Source of the DNA: CAVSWT01 sp963746735 | GTDB lineage: Bacteria > Bacteroidota > Ignavibacteria > Ignavibacteriales > Ignavibacteriaceae | DNA length: 64,000 bases | Assembly: GCA_963746735.1 (NCBI GenBank) | Contig: CAVVCO010000034.1 | Coordinates: 8,665-72,664, forward strand | Direction: 5' to 3' | Shown here: piece by piece, positions 8,044 through 17,280 of the stretch | Numbering within the stretch: position 1 is the stretch's first letter | Layout: every line of letters begins with the position of its first letter | Translations under genes and position numbers: made by a program | Notes under the pieces: model-generated | Databases searched by the model: none | Told to the model about the DNA's origin: nothing | The model's input: the letters and a program-made list of their open reading frames with translations, nothing else

Positions 8044-9830
8044 TCGATACAAGTATTGAACTGAATGATAAAATAGGATACCTATTATTTAAAAAAGGAA
8101 TTATTGATTCTGTAATGCTTGAAAGAGCATTGACAGCAAAAAATAATGACAAAAGTAAAATTAAAAGAAATCTAGCCCAGATCTTGGTTCAAGATTTTGG
8201 GTACGAACACGATCTTATTTTTAGGGAAGTAGCAACTCTCTATGCATTCCGCGAGTTTGACACGCCAATAGAAGAGATTCCGCACAAACGGATTGAAGCT
8301 ATTAAAACTTTAATTGAAAATGCCGGCGAGCAATTAAAATCGCAAATATTAGAATATAAAATATTGCCATTCATGTATGATGAAAGGCAAAGAGATAAAT
8401 TAATCCTTGCAAGCATAGATCCAACAGATAGAAACATTCCTAAGATTGCGTTTGGTTTAAACGCCAGCAAATATGAAGTAATTTATATAAAGAAGAAAGA
8501 TTTTGAAAGGCTTATTCAAATAATACTTCCTCCAGAAAATGAATACATGAAAATGCTGGAAGATGCTGATCCTGAATTTCAAATTGAAAAGGATGATGGC
8601 GGATTAAGTGAGGAAGAACTTGATGCCGAAATTAATAAAAGTGCCCTTATCAACCTAGTAGAAGGAGCACTAGTTGAAGGTGTTCGAAGAGGAGCGAGTG
8701 ATATTCACTTTGTCCCTATGTCAGGGCACAAAACCAATATCCTTTTTAGAGTTGATGGAAACTTACTAGCATGGCACGTGCAGGAGGGAACTTTACCTGA
8801 AGCAGTTGTTGCTGTAGTAAAGGATCGTTCCAAGGGAATGGACCGTTTTGAAAGAGAAAGAGCTCAGGATGGTTTTATTCAAAGAGAAATTGATGGGCAT
8901 GTAATACGTTATAGAGTTTCTGTTCTGCCTATGGTGGGAACAGAATTAAAAAATAAATTTGAAAGCGTTGTAATAAGAATTCTTGATGACAGAAAAGTTG
9001 TGCGTGATCTGGATAAATTAGGTATAACAGGGTATGCTCAAAAGGCATTTGTAAAAGCAATTAACCAGCCGCAGGGTATGGTGATTTTAACGGGACCGAC
9101 AGGAAGTGGTAAAAGTACTACTCTCGTTGCTGCTTTATACCAGGTAATTGATCCAACTGTTAACGTACTTACAGTTGAAGATCCTGTTGAGTATGTCATT
9201 GAAGGTGCGCGCCAATTAAAGATTGGCTATAGAATGAATTTTGAACAAGCGATAAGATCAATCTTACGTCATGATCCGGATATTGTTCTTGTAGGTGAGA
9301 TGAGAGATAAAGAGACCGCAGAAGTTGCTATTAAATTAGCAAATACAGGGCATTTAACTTTTTCAACACTTCACACCAATGATGCCCCAAGTGCAGTTGC
9401 AAGATTGTATAAAATGGGAATAGAGCCATTTTTAATTGCATATGCAATTAATATTATAGTAGCTCAAAGGTTGATTAGAAAACTATGCGATAACTGTAAA
9501 GAGAAAGTTACACAATATGATGAAGAAATTATGGAAGCTGCTGGGATGAATATTGAGGAATGGAAAAATTATACAATATACAAAGCGAAGGGTTGTGATA
9601 AATGCGGCGGCTCAGGCTTTAAGGGAAGAATTGCAATTCACGAAGCTTTATACTTTACAAGAGAAATTAGAAAAATAATAGTCAGTTCTGGCATTGAAGT
9701 TGACGAAGAGAGGGTTAGACAGCAAGCAAAAATAGATGGTTCTTTGAGCTTGAGAGAAGCTGGATTTGAAAAAGTTAGGATGGGAATCTCTTCAATTGAA
9801 GAAGTGCTGGCTTCAACATCCGAAGATTAA
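8040..9830 (+). CDS. pilB: Filament assembly ATPase, PilB/GspE family
   Basis: A 596-residue hexameric traffic ATPase. An MshEN/GspE N-terminal domain covers about residues 1-165. The core has the Walker A motif GPTGSGKSTT (about 351-360), an intact Asp box (TVEDPVEYV), Walker B DPDIVLVGEMRD (about 411) and the His box STLHTND. A zinc-binding pair, CDNC and CDKCGGSGFKGR (about 482 and 520), is typical of PilB/GspE and absent from PilT. Full length for the family. Translationally coupled to the platform gene upstream; the minor pilin trio starts 51 bases downstream. Confidence 0.95.
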   Translation: MIDTSIELNDKIGYLLFKKGIIDSVMLERALTAKNNDKSKIKRNLAQILVQDFGYEHDLIFREVATLYAFREFDTPIEEIPHKRIEAIKTLIENAGEQLKSQILEYKILPFMYDERQRDKLILASIDPTDRNIPKIAFGLNASKYEVIYIKKKDFERLIQIILPPENEYMKMLEDADPEFQIEKDDGGLSEEELDAEINKSALINLVEGALVEGVRRGASDIHFVPMSGHKTNILFRVDGNLLAWHVQEGTLPEAVVAVVKDRSKGMDRFERERAQDGFIQREIDGHVIRYRVSVLPMVGTELKNKFESVVIRILDDRKVVRDLDKLGITGYAQKAFVKAINQPQGMVILTGPTGSGKSTTLVAALYQVIDPTVNVLTVEDPVEYVIEGARQLKIGYRMNFEQAIRSILRHDPDIVLVGEMRDKETAEVAIKLANTGHLTFSTLHTNDAPSAVARLYKMGIEPFLIAYAINIIVAQRLIRKLCDNCKEKVTQYDEEIMEAAGMNIEEWKNYTIYKAKGCDKCGGSGFKGRIAIHEALYFTREIRKIIVSSGIEVDEERVRQQAKIDGSLSLREAGFEKVRMGISSIEEVLASTSED

Positions 9831-9881
9831 AGTGCGAAATTAACTCATAATTAAATGTTTTTAATAATTGAAAGATAAAGA

Positions 9882-10370
9882 ATGGGACTTGGACAAATGT
9901 TCTTGTCAATTGCTTCCATAGCTTTAATGGGAGTATTAATCTTAAATATGAATACTTCATATTTGGAAGTTACAGACAAAGCCATGTATCATTCTGATTA
10001 TGCGATTGATGCAATTTCTATTTGTGAATCATATGTGGAATTAGCAATTGGCAAAGCGTATGATGAAAACAACATAATTTCTTATATCTCTGATCCAAAA
10101 TTTTTTACACCAACAGCAAGCTTGGGTCATGGTAGTTCTGAAACAACAATTGGTGAATTTGATGATTTTGACGATTTCAATAATTATAAAGATACCGTAA
10201 GCACTGATAGAGGAACTTACTATGTTAAAATTAAAGTTTGTTATGTAGATATTGATCACCTTGATTCTGAATCGACTCCTCAAACTTACAATAAGAAAAT
10301 GACGGTTACAGTAACTTCTCCATTTATGTCCAATGCTATCTACATGGACTACATTTATAGTTATTTTTAA
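9882..10370 (+). CDS. Minor pilin-like protein, trio B member 1
   Basis: A 162-residue protein starting MGLGQMFLSIASIALMGVLI, a hydrophobic helix that begins almost at the initiator. The globular part has the SLGHGSSE and FDDFDDFNNY segments shared with the 1364 protein and ends in an aromatic strand (YMDYIYSYF). Position inside the machinery operon, between the PilB-like ATPase and the other trio members, supports a minor pilin or pseudopilin role. A shadow frame on the opposite strand covers most of it and was rejected. Confidence 0.72.
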   Translation: MGLGQMFLSIASIALMGVLILNMNTSYLEVTDKAMYHSDYAIDAISICESYVELAIGKAYDENNIISYISDPKFFTPTASLGHGSSETTIGEFDDFDDFNNYKDTVSTDRGTYYVKIKVCYVDIDHLDSESTPQTYNKKMTVTVTSPFMSNAIYMDYIYSYF

Positions 10371-10381
10371 GAGTAAATTAT

Positions 10382-10987
10382 ATGGGTACACAAGTCATGA
10401 TAGATTTACTTGGTTCAGCGATAATAGGAGGAATTATTATCCTAACTATGAACCAGGTTCAGGGCAGAGCAGTTGATCAAAGCGGCTTCTATTCTGTTAC
10501 CAGAATTACGCAAAAAAATCTAGTTAGCATTGCCAAAATTGTTGAATATGATTTTAGAAAAATGGGCTATGGTGTTATTGATCCTACAAAGTCAATTCTT
10601 CAAGCAGATACTTCCAGCATTACTTTCCTTGGTGATTATGATAGGAATGGCAAAATGGATACAATTAAATACTGGTTAGGCCCTACTTCTGATCTTCCCA
10701 AAACCCCGAATCCGAGGGATAAAATTTTATATAGGAAAATTAACAAAGAAACTCCATATACTTTGGATTATGGAGTCACAAGATTCAGGCTAGATTATTT
10801 CAATCAAGATATGCATACAGTAACCTTATTAGCGGCTATTAAAGTTATTGAAATTAAAATTGAAGTACAAAGTCAATACCCTCTATATAATGACAATCAA
10901 GAAGTAGCAAACAATAACGAAAAAGATTTTTATCCTACAGTCTTTTGGAAGCAAACTAGACTAACATCAAGAAATTTAAATAGGTGA
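10382..10987 (+). CDS. Minor pilin-like protein, trio B member 2
   Basis: A 201-residue protein starting MGTQVMIDLLGSAIIGGIII, eleven bases after the previous stop. After the helix come a Q-rich turn, a YDFRKMGYG element and YDRNGKMDTIKYW, the same landmarks as in the 1845 protein. These recall PilW/GspJ-type minor pilins, which form part of the priming tip complex. No Glu5 is present. Four bases separate it from the next gene. Confidence 0.72.
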   Translation: MGTQVMIDLLGSAIIGGIIILTMNQVQGRAVDQSGFYSVTRITQKNLVSIAKIVEYDFRKMGYGVIDPTKSILQADTSSITFLGDYDRNGKMDTIKYWLGPTSDLPKTPNPRDKILYRKINKETPYTLDYGVTRFRLDYFNQDMHTVTLLAAIKVIEIKIEVQSQYPLYNDNQEVANNNEKDFYPTVFWKQTRLTSRNLNR

Positions 10988-10991
10988 AACA

Positions 10992-12207
10992 ATGGGAAAG
11001 ATGGTTTTACTAATAGTACTCGGCAGCTATATCATATTGGGTAGATATATGTTCTCCAATAATGATATTGCTAATGATGCAGTAAATAATGTTATAGATT
11101 ATTATAGTTCCGCTGAAGCAAAACACATTGCAGCAAGTGGAGCAAATTTAGCAGTATCAAAATTGTATAAAGATAATACGTGGTCAGGTAGTATTAATAA
11201 TGAAAATTTTTCCGGCGGCGATTTAAATGTTGAAGTTGAAGTTGATACAACATTAGGGCTTGGTGGAAGAAGAGTTATCTCAGTTGGGAAATACCATGAT
11301 TCTGATAAATACATACAAGATACTGTGATAGTTAATTTAAATATCGCATATTTTTCAAAATATATGATGTTCTCCAATATCATTCCTTCCAATGGATATT
11401 ACGTTACAGGCGATACAATGGATGGGCCTTTTCATACAAACAGCAGGTTAAATGTTAGTGGACGCCCTGTATTTAAAGGAAGGGTTACAATGGGAACTGG
11501 CCCAATGAAATTAGATAGCTGGTACGCAACTCCCGATCCAGAATTTATCGGAGGCTATGAATACGGTGTTAAGGTAAATATGCCAACTACATTAGGCGTA
11601 ATTAAGGATGCAGCAAAAACAGGTGGTTTTTATGTAAAGAAAAATACCTGGATAACATTTAATAATAATGAAACTGTTTCAATTGGATATTCTTCCACGT
11701 TCAATTGATACTACTGTAGCGGTTTCATCATTGGCTCCCAATGGGGTTATAGCCATTGAAGGAACTATTCACATTAAAGGAAAAATTGCTGGCAATGTCA
11801 CTGTCGCTGCCATAAAAAATGATATGTATTTAGATGATGATATTGGTGTAGTTAAAGACCCAACATCAAATCCCTCTTCTACGCAAATGTTAGGGTTATG
11901 TTCTGAAAAAAAAATATATGTAACTGATAATGCAGCAAATAAATCTAACATAAACATTACTGCAGCAATGTTCACACTTGATAGCTTTGAAGCACAAAAT
12001 TATTCTACAAGAGGAAAGTGCGGTTTTATTAATCTTCGTGGAAGTTTAGCTCAAAATACAGACGGATACACAGGTTCAGGCAGCAGTGGTTCAGGGGTTT
12101 CAAATGGTTTCAACCTAAACTATAAATATGATAATAGATTCTTTACCATGGCACCACCAGAATTTCCAACAACAGATAGGTTCCAAATCTTAAGTTGGTG
12201 GGAATAA
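10992..12207 (+). CDS. Minor pilin-like protein, trio B member 3, frameshifted
   Basis: Begins MGKMVLLIVLGSYIILGRYM, paralogous to the 2414 protein. The first frame stops at 11708 (ends IGYSSTFN); the same protein continues in another frame as SIDTTVAVSSLAPNG and onward to 12207. Removing one T at 11700-11701 joins them into about 404 residues. After the helix is a PilX/GspK-like A-E-A-K-H-I-A-A-S-G-A-N-L-A segment, then a Gly/Asn-rich domain containing polymer-like repeats (VIAIEGTIHIKGKIAGNVTV). The joined length is close to the 374 residues of its trio A paralogue, supporting one gene. Confidence 0.7.
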
Positions 12208-12231
12208 AAGATCAACCAGCTTCTTTTTTTT
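12192..12231 (+). terminator. Probable terminator overlapping the trio B stop codon
   Basis: AAGTTGGT (12192-12199) pairs with ACCAGCTT (12215-12222) with one G-U pair. The loop contains the stop codon of the minor pilin, and eight T follow at 12224-12231. It would divide the operon before the PilT-like gene. Confidence 0.6.
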
Positions 12232-12343
12232 AATTTTTTTAAATAATTTTGCGGAGGGTATTTATTAAATAATAATTTTATTATATATTTTACTTGTGTT
12301 TATCGCAATCATATAATAATTTACGTTACCAAATTATTAGAAA

Positions 12344-13582
12344 GTGTTTTTAGTGTCGATAACTGAAGCAAAGACCATCCTAACACAATTTACAAACTCC
12401 GCATCTCCATCTATAGTTGGCTCCGAAAGAATTTCCTTTTTTGCTGAAAATATTAAAAATATAAATCCTCAGGAAAGGCTTATATTAAAGCAACTGGTTG
12501 ATAAATTGTTAACCGAAATGATTGAAAGAGATGCTTCGGATATTGAACTTGGCGGGCATGGAAATGAAAATTTTATTTGGTTGCGAATATTCGGGAAAAA
12601 ACAACGAATAAAAGAGCTGCCCCAATTTTCTGATGATGAAGCTGCAGTAATTATTCTTAGCCTTCTTAATACAAATCAGTTGAAAATGCTTACCCTAACC
12701 CGTAACCTAGATTTTAGTTATACTTTTAAATATGAAAGAAAAAATTCAAACGTAAGATTTAGAGCTGATGCATATTACGATCTGGATACCTTATGTTTGA
12801 ATATGAGAGCAATCAATGCTGTTGTAAGGCCACTAAACTCACTTGATTTTCATCCCAATGCTGTAAAAGCAATGAGCCATTCATATATAAAATTTGGCTT
12901 ATCTTTAGTAACCGGGATTACCGGTTCAGGTAAATCAACAACGCTGGATTCAATTATTGATGCTCATAATGATGTATCTACAGCACACATTGTAATTATT
13001 GCTTCTCCAATTGAATATGTTCATGAATCAAGAATGGCAATTATCAGGCACCGCGAAGTAGGAAGGGATGTACTTACATTTAAAGAAGGTGTTATTCAAG
13101 CCCTGAGACAAGACCCTGATATTATTGTTATCGGTGAAATGAGAGATCCAGATACTATCATGGCTGCTCTTGAAATAACAGATACCGGCCATAAAGTTTT
13201 TTCAACTCTTCATACTTCTTCGGCCGTTGAATCTATTGATAGAATAATTGCTGAAATGCATCCCAATGAACAGGAACGTGTAAGAAATAGACTTGCAGAT
13301 GTATTAATTTCCGTTGTATCGCAAAAATTAGTTCCAAGCCTTGACGGCAAACGAGTTATGGCAAAAGAAGTATTAATTGTAAATCCTAATGTTAGGGCAG
13401 CAATTAAGAATAATAACACAAGTGAAATTTATATGATGATTAATCAAAGCGGTCCGGGTGGAATGATAACTTTGGAACAAGATTTGAAGCGACTATATCT
13501 TGCAAAGAAAATATCACTTGATACGGCTGTTGCATATGCAAATAATAAAACAAGAATTCAACAAATTTTATCGGCGGTTTAA
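12344..13582 (+). CDS. pilT: Retraction-type ATPase, PilT family, with altered Asp box
   Basis: A 412-residue PilT-like ATPase (start GTG 12344; GTG 12353 is an alternative). It has the N-terminal ASDIELGG-like segment, Walker A GITGSGKSTT (about residue 190), Walker B DPDIIVIGEMRD and the His box STLHTSSAVESIDRI, with a typical PilT tail. It lacks the four-Cys zinc motif of PilB. The Asp box reads IIASPIEYVHES where PilT and PilB proteins have xIEDPIEFVHES, so the acidic pair is replaced by Ala-Ser. This may weaken hydrolysis. It heads a second unit with the PilM-N, PilO and secretin genes. Confidence 0.9.
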   Translation: MFLVSITEAKTILTQFTNSASPSIVGSERISFFAENIKNINPQERLILKQLVDKLLTEMIERDASDIELGGHGNENFIWLRIFGKKQRIKELPQFSDDEAAVIILSLLNTNQLKMLTLTRNLDFSYTFKYERKNSNVRFRADAYYDLDTLCLNMRAINAVVRPLNSLDFHPNAVKAMSHSYIKFGLSLVTGITGSGKSTTLDSIIDAHNDVSTAHIVIIASPIEYVHESRMAIIRHREVGRDVLTFKEGVIQALRQDPDIIVIGEMRDPDTIMAALEITDTGHKVFSTLHTSSAVESIDRIIAEMHPNEQERVRNRLADVLISVVSQKLVPSLDGKRVMAKEVLIVNPNVRAAIKNNNTSEIYMMINQSGPGGMITLEQDLKRLYLAKKISLDTAVAYANNKTRIQQILSAV

Positions 13583-15121
13583 TTGAAACCATTAGTTTGT
13601 TTTTACTGCGAAGGCGGTGACAGTAAGGTTGCCGTAATAAGCAAAGAAAAAGATAAACTAAAACTTCACCGTGCTGGCTCCTTTGAAGTACTTCAATCTA
13701 ATCTTGATCTTGAAGACGGGGTTTCTGATTTAAGTATTGAAGGTGAAGAATTAGAATTTGATAAAATTGAAAAAATTTCTCCTCAGACATCAAACCTAGG
13801 TGTTTCTAGTCAAAGTTTAATTAGCTCTTTTCTCAAGGGAGTCAATTTAAATAATCACTTTTTTATTCCAGGTTTAACCGAGCCTTCTATATATTATCAC
13901 ATTTATGATGGTTCAAAAGGATCGAAGAATAAAAAAGTTGCTCTTGATATTATCGAAGATATTCGTGACACAAAGAATTTATCTATCGATGAAGAGAACC
14001 TTGGTTATATTGAGCTTACCGATAAAACATTATTAACTGCTTTTATAAGCGGTGAGGTTTCATGCCTTCAGCTTATTAATTCAATTGCCCGGTTCAATGG
14101 CAAAAGATATTATAAAATTCCTACAATAAAGAGTGCTGAAATTTCTTTAGCATATTATGTAGCAAAGAGAAAAAAATTCTTTCCGGATGATAATTCATTA
14201 ATAGTTTATATTGGGAAAGAGTACAGTAAGCTTGTTTTTCTACAAGGAAGAAAATTAAAGCATATTGGAACAACACTGGATATCGGTACTGTAAATCTTC
14301 ATACGTATGATGTGTATTTTTCAAAGATACTATTAGAGATGGAGAACGGTGGAATTTCTTCTCTTGATAATATTGTTGTTTGCGGAGAAGACGATTCGGA
14401 AAATTTAGTTCTTTCTTTTTATGGTACTTTTCCTGAAGCAAATGTTTCGCGCCTTGAATTTGATGATGTCGATATGAGCAGCCTGGACGAAGAGGCAAGG
14501 GAAAAAATTTCTTCGTATAGTGTTCCGCTTGCAATTGCAACAGACTATTACGACGATATAGCTGGTGAACACAAAGGAATGACACTGCTGCCTAAGTTTG
14601 TTAAAGAGCAGCAAAAGTTTTTACAATTTAGCTGGCATGGTTATGTGATTTTAGTATTATTATTTCTGGCTGCTTTTTATATTACGCAAAAAATATTATC
14701 AAACAAAAGAGAGTTGAACGAGTTAGATTCTCAAGTCACGCAGCAAACAATTCAACTAAGGCAGAACCAGGAAATCCTCGATCAAATTAATGGATTAGAA
14801 GGGAAGATAAGCGGGTTTGATCAAACTCAAGCAATTTTAGATTCCATATCTACTGGAGCATCTGTTTGGACAGATATACTGAAGGATTTTTCTGATTTCT
14901 TTGCGACAAGAAAAAATTTATGGCTCACAAGAATTGCGAAAGACCAAGAAAATTCCGTTGCAGTAGAAGGATATGCGCTTGATAAAAATGTTTTGACTGA
15001 TTTTGCATATTCAATTAAAACTGCACAACTTAAGAGTATTATGTATGAAGAGTTAAGAGCTAAAGGCTTATATAAGTTTTCATTAACTTTTAATTTATTA
15101 AACTACCCCAAAAAGAAATAG
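13583..15121 (+). CDS. PilM-PilN fusion (GspL-like) inner-membrane assembly protein
   Basis: A 512-residue protein starting at TTG 13583, immediately after the PilT stop (TAATTG). Residues 1-345 are cytoplasmic and show a divergent actin-like pattern as in PilM/GspL (for example SLIVYIGKEYSKLVFLQG and a later IVVCGEDD). A single membrane helix (about 352-370, GYVILVLLFLAAFYI) is followed by a coiled coil and a small C-terminal domain like PilN. This is the GspL layout; in most type IVa pili PilM and PilN are separate. It would couple the ATPase to the periplasmic PilO-like protein encoded next. Confidence 0.7.
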   Translation: MKPLVCFYCEGGDSKVAVISKEKDKLKLHRAGSFEVLQSNLDLEDGVSDLSIEGEELEFDKIEKISPQTSNLGVSSQSLISSFLKGVNLNNHFFIPGLTEPSIYYHIYDGSKGSKNKKVALDIIEDIRDTKNLSIDEENLGYIELTDKTLLTAFISGEVSCLQLINSIARFNGKRYYKIPTIKSAEISLAYYVAKRKKFFPDDNSLIVYIGKEYSKLVFLQGRKLKHIGTTLDIGTVNLHTYDVYFSKILLEMENGGISSLDNIVVCGEDDSENLVLSFYGTFPEANVSRLEFDDVDMSSLDEEAREKISSYSVPLAIATDYYDDIAGEHKGMTLLPKFVKEQQKFLQFSWHGYVILVLLFLAAFYITQKILSNKRELNELDSQVTQQTIQLRQNQEILDQINGLEGKISGFDQTQAILDSISTGASVWTDILKDFSDFFATRKNLWLTRIAKDQENSVAVEGYALDKNVLTDFAYSIKTAQLKSIMYEELRAKGLYKFSLTFNLLNYPKKK

Positions 15122-16027
15122 ATGAATAGAAAATTAAAAAATTCTTTAGGACTGTTGGGCTTGTTAGTTTTAATCTTGCTTGCAGGAGGAATATATATAT
15201 TCATCTTCCAGCGAGGGGATTTAAAAACTAAAAATGATAAGTTAAAAAAGCTTAAGGTTAATGATTATAACACAGCTCAATTAACTTCACAGTACCAGGA
15301 ATTATTAAAAAGATCAGCTACCTTAGATTCAATTCTTGCTTCAAGAAAATTTAATATTCCTCAAAATATTTCTTCAATACAGTTTTTTACGTTTATAAAC
15401 AAAGTCTCTTCCTGGTTTTCGCCTGGTACACAAATTAGCACTGAATTTTTAAACCGGGGGACAGATAAGGATTTTTTCTACTATGAATATAGATTGTCCG
15501 GCGGAGCTAATTTTAATGATTTATATAAATTAATTTATGCAATTGAACAAAGCAAAGAATTAAAAAAGATTAAGACGATAACATTAGGAAATCTTATATC
15601 TACAGATGAAGAGGGATATCCTCATTTTCTTGTTAACTATACTATATTGGCTCACGTTTATTTTTCATCAAACGACAGATTTACTAGTTCAGGCAAATCC
15701 GAAAATAACTTAAGTGCCCCGGCATTATATGACGTCTTTTATCCTTTGATAAGAAATGAAATTCCGCCAAACACAAATTTCTTATTGGACGTTCAAGGAG
15801 CAAAACTTCTTGCCCTTATTCCCGAAGGAGCATTTATTGCCGACAGTAAGGGTAATAGTTACCTATTATGGGAAGGCGATGAAGTGTACCTTGGTTACTT
15901 AACTAAAATAGATTACAAAAATAATAGTGTCAGCTTTGTTCTAAATAAAGGCGGGATTATTGAGAAGGTTGAGCTGGAATTAGAAAATGAAAAAAATAAG
16001 AATAATAAATTAGAGAAATTAAAATGA
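15122..16027 (+). CDS. PilO/GspM-like inner-membrane alignment protein
   Basis: A 301-residue protein with one N-terminal membrane helix (about residues 9-30), a coiled coil (about 33-70, NDKLKKLKVNDYNTAQL and on) and a periplasmic ferredoxin-like pattern, the PilO layout. The last hundred residues (LLDVQGAKLLALIPEGAFIA to the Lys-rich tail) go beyond ordinary PilO and resemble a small PilP/GspC-type beta domain, with VYLGYLTKIDYKNNSVSFVL as strands. That would explain why no separate PilP gene is seen; this is inference. ATG follows the previous stop directly, and the stop overlaps the secretin start. Confidence 0.65.
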   Translation: MNRKLKNSLGLLGLLVLILLAGGIYIFIFQRGDLKTKNDKLKKLKVNDYNTAQLTSQYQELLKRSATLDSILASRKFNIPQNISSIQFFTFINKVSSWFSPGTQISTEFLNRGTDKDFFYYEYRLSGGANFNDLYKLIYAIEQSKELKKIKTITLGNLISTDEEGYPHFLVNYTILAHVYFSSNDRFTSSGKSENNLSAPALYDVFYPLIRNEIPPNTNFLLDVQGAKLLALIPEGAFIADSKGNSYLLWEGDEVYLGYLTKIDYKNNSVSFVLNKGGIIEKVELELENEKNKNNKLEKLK

Positions 16028-17280
16028 AAAAGATTACTACATTATTAGCATTTGTATTAATTTTTATATCCCTTGCTTATCCTCAAGATTATCTTGAAAG
16101 ATCGTTAAAGAAGGGTTTTACAAATCCTGATGAGTTAGTAACTCTATCCCCAACTTTATCTTTTGACAATGCTATTGATCTTTTAAGTAAAGTAAGTGAA
16201 AAATTAACCGGAAAGAAAATAGTCTCTACTATATCTATCGCTAATCCAATTAATATTGAATTAAAAAATATGCCGTATGATAAAGCATTGACAATAATTG
16301 TTTCTATGAATGGATTAATGTATGAAGAAAAAGAAGATGTAATAGTTGTTAAAAGAAAAAATGAGCCGGCAGAAGAAAAGCATACTCCTGAAACATATGC
16401 GTCGGTTGACTCCAGGGAAGTAAAAATTTCGGCAGTTTTTTTTGAACTTAATACTACTGCCGCAGACCAAAGAGGATTCGATTGGAAATTTTTACTTTCA
16501 AAGGAAGGTTTGGATTGGGGCGGTAAAATTGGTGTAGATCAGGATAAACTTGCCGCAGCCTCAAGTAATAATTCTACCTCAACTTTAGGCCCGGAATTTC
16601 AATTAAACGCTAATTCGAAATTTGATTTAGGAGGATTTTACGGAACCGCCTACGGTATTTTTAAGTTCTTTGAAACAGAGAACTTAGGAGAAATTATAGG
16701 CAGCCCAAATATTACAGTAAGAGACCGAACCAAAGGTAGAATTCAAGTAGGTTCTGATATATCAGTGAAGCAGAGAGATTTTGCAGGAAACGTAATAGAA
16801 AATTTCTTCTCCACGGGCACAATAATTGAAGTTACACCTTATATCTATAAAGAAGATGATGTTAATTACATTCTTCTAGATGTAAGTGTGGAAAGAAGTT
16901 CTTATGTGCCTGATCCGAACACCACAATAATAAATAAAACCACCGCTAAAACTCAGGTTTTATTATTAGATGGTGAAGAAACTGTAATAGGCGGATTGTT
17001 CTTAAATGAAAATACTAATGTTAGAACCGGAATACCATTCTTAAAAGATTTACCCTGGTGGGTATTCGGAATAAGATATTTAACCGGAACTGACGAAGTA
17101 AATACAAACAAAAAAGAACTTGTTATTCTTCTTAAAGCAAACTTAGTCCCCACACTAAAAGAAAGGCTGGAAACACCAAAGTTAACATCATCACCGATTA
17201 AGAAAGAAATAGATAGTTACAGGAATAGAGTTAAGTATTATCAATTTGACCAAACGGAATCGAGCGAAACAAAAAAGTGA
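16024..17280 (+). CDS. pilQ: Short secretin (PilQ/GspD family)
   Basis: A 418-residue outer-membrane pore subunit. The signal peptide is residues 1-20 (MKKITTLLAFVLIFISLAYP). An STN-like N0 domain follows (about 40-120, NIELKNMPYDKALTIIVSMN). The secretin core starts at VKISAVFFELN and contains GSPNITVRDRTKGRIQVGSD and the late TTAKTQVLLLDGEETVIGGLF strand, both diagnostic. It is shorter than typical PilQ (no AMIN domains, few N domains). Start overlaps the previous gene by four bases. The stop overlaps the start of the receiver gene. Confidence 0.9.
   Translation: MKKITTLLAFVLIFISLAYPQDYLERSLKKGFTNPDELVTLSPTLSFDNAIDLLSKVSEKLTGKKIVSTISIANPINIELKNMPYDKALTIIVSMNGLMYEEKEDVIVVKRKNEPAEEKHTPETYASVDSREVKISAVFFELNTTAADQRGFDWKFLLSKEGLDWGGKIGVDQDKLAAASSNNSTSTLGPEFQLNANSKFDLGGFYGTAYGIFKFFETENLGEIIGSPNITVRDRTKGRIQVGSDISVKQRDFAGNVIENFFSTGTIIEVTPYIYKEDDVNYILLDVSVERSSYVPDPNTTIINKTTAKTQVLLLDGEETVIGGLFLNENTNVRTGIPFLKDLPWWVFGIRYLTGTDEVNTNKKELVILLKANLVPTLKERLETPKLTSSPIKKEIDSYRNRVKYYQFDQTESSETKK

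Noticed and set aside
14121..14614. Opposite-strand ORFs of 154 and 69 residues inside the PilM-N gene
   Set aside because: Low-complexity composition, no ribosome site, and they lie fully inside a well-supported gene. The same holds for the ORFs opposite 10041-10391, 36137-36528 and 60060-60731.
6658..17280. Plain type II secretion system
   Set aside because: GspL/GspM-like parts and a short secretin fit, but a PilT-family ATPase and two small tandem major pilins argue for a retractable filament; no GspG, GspC or GspN-type protein was seen.
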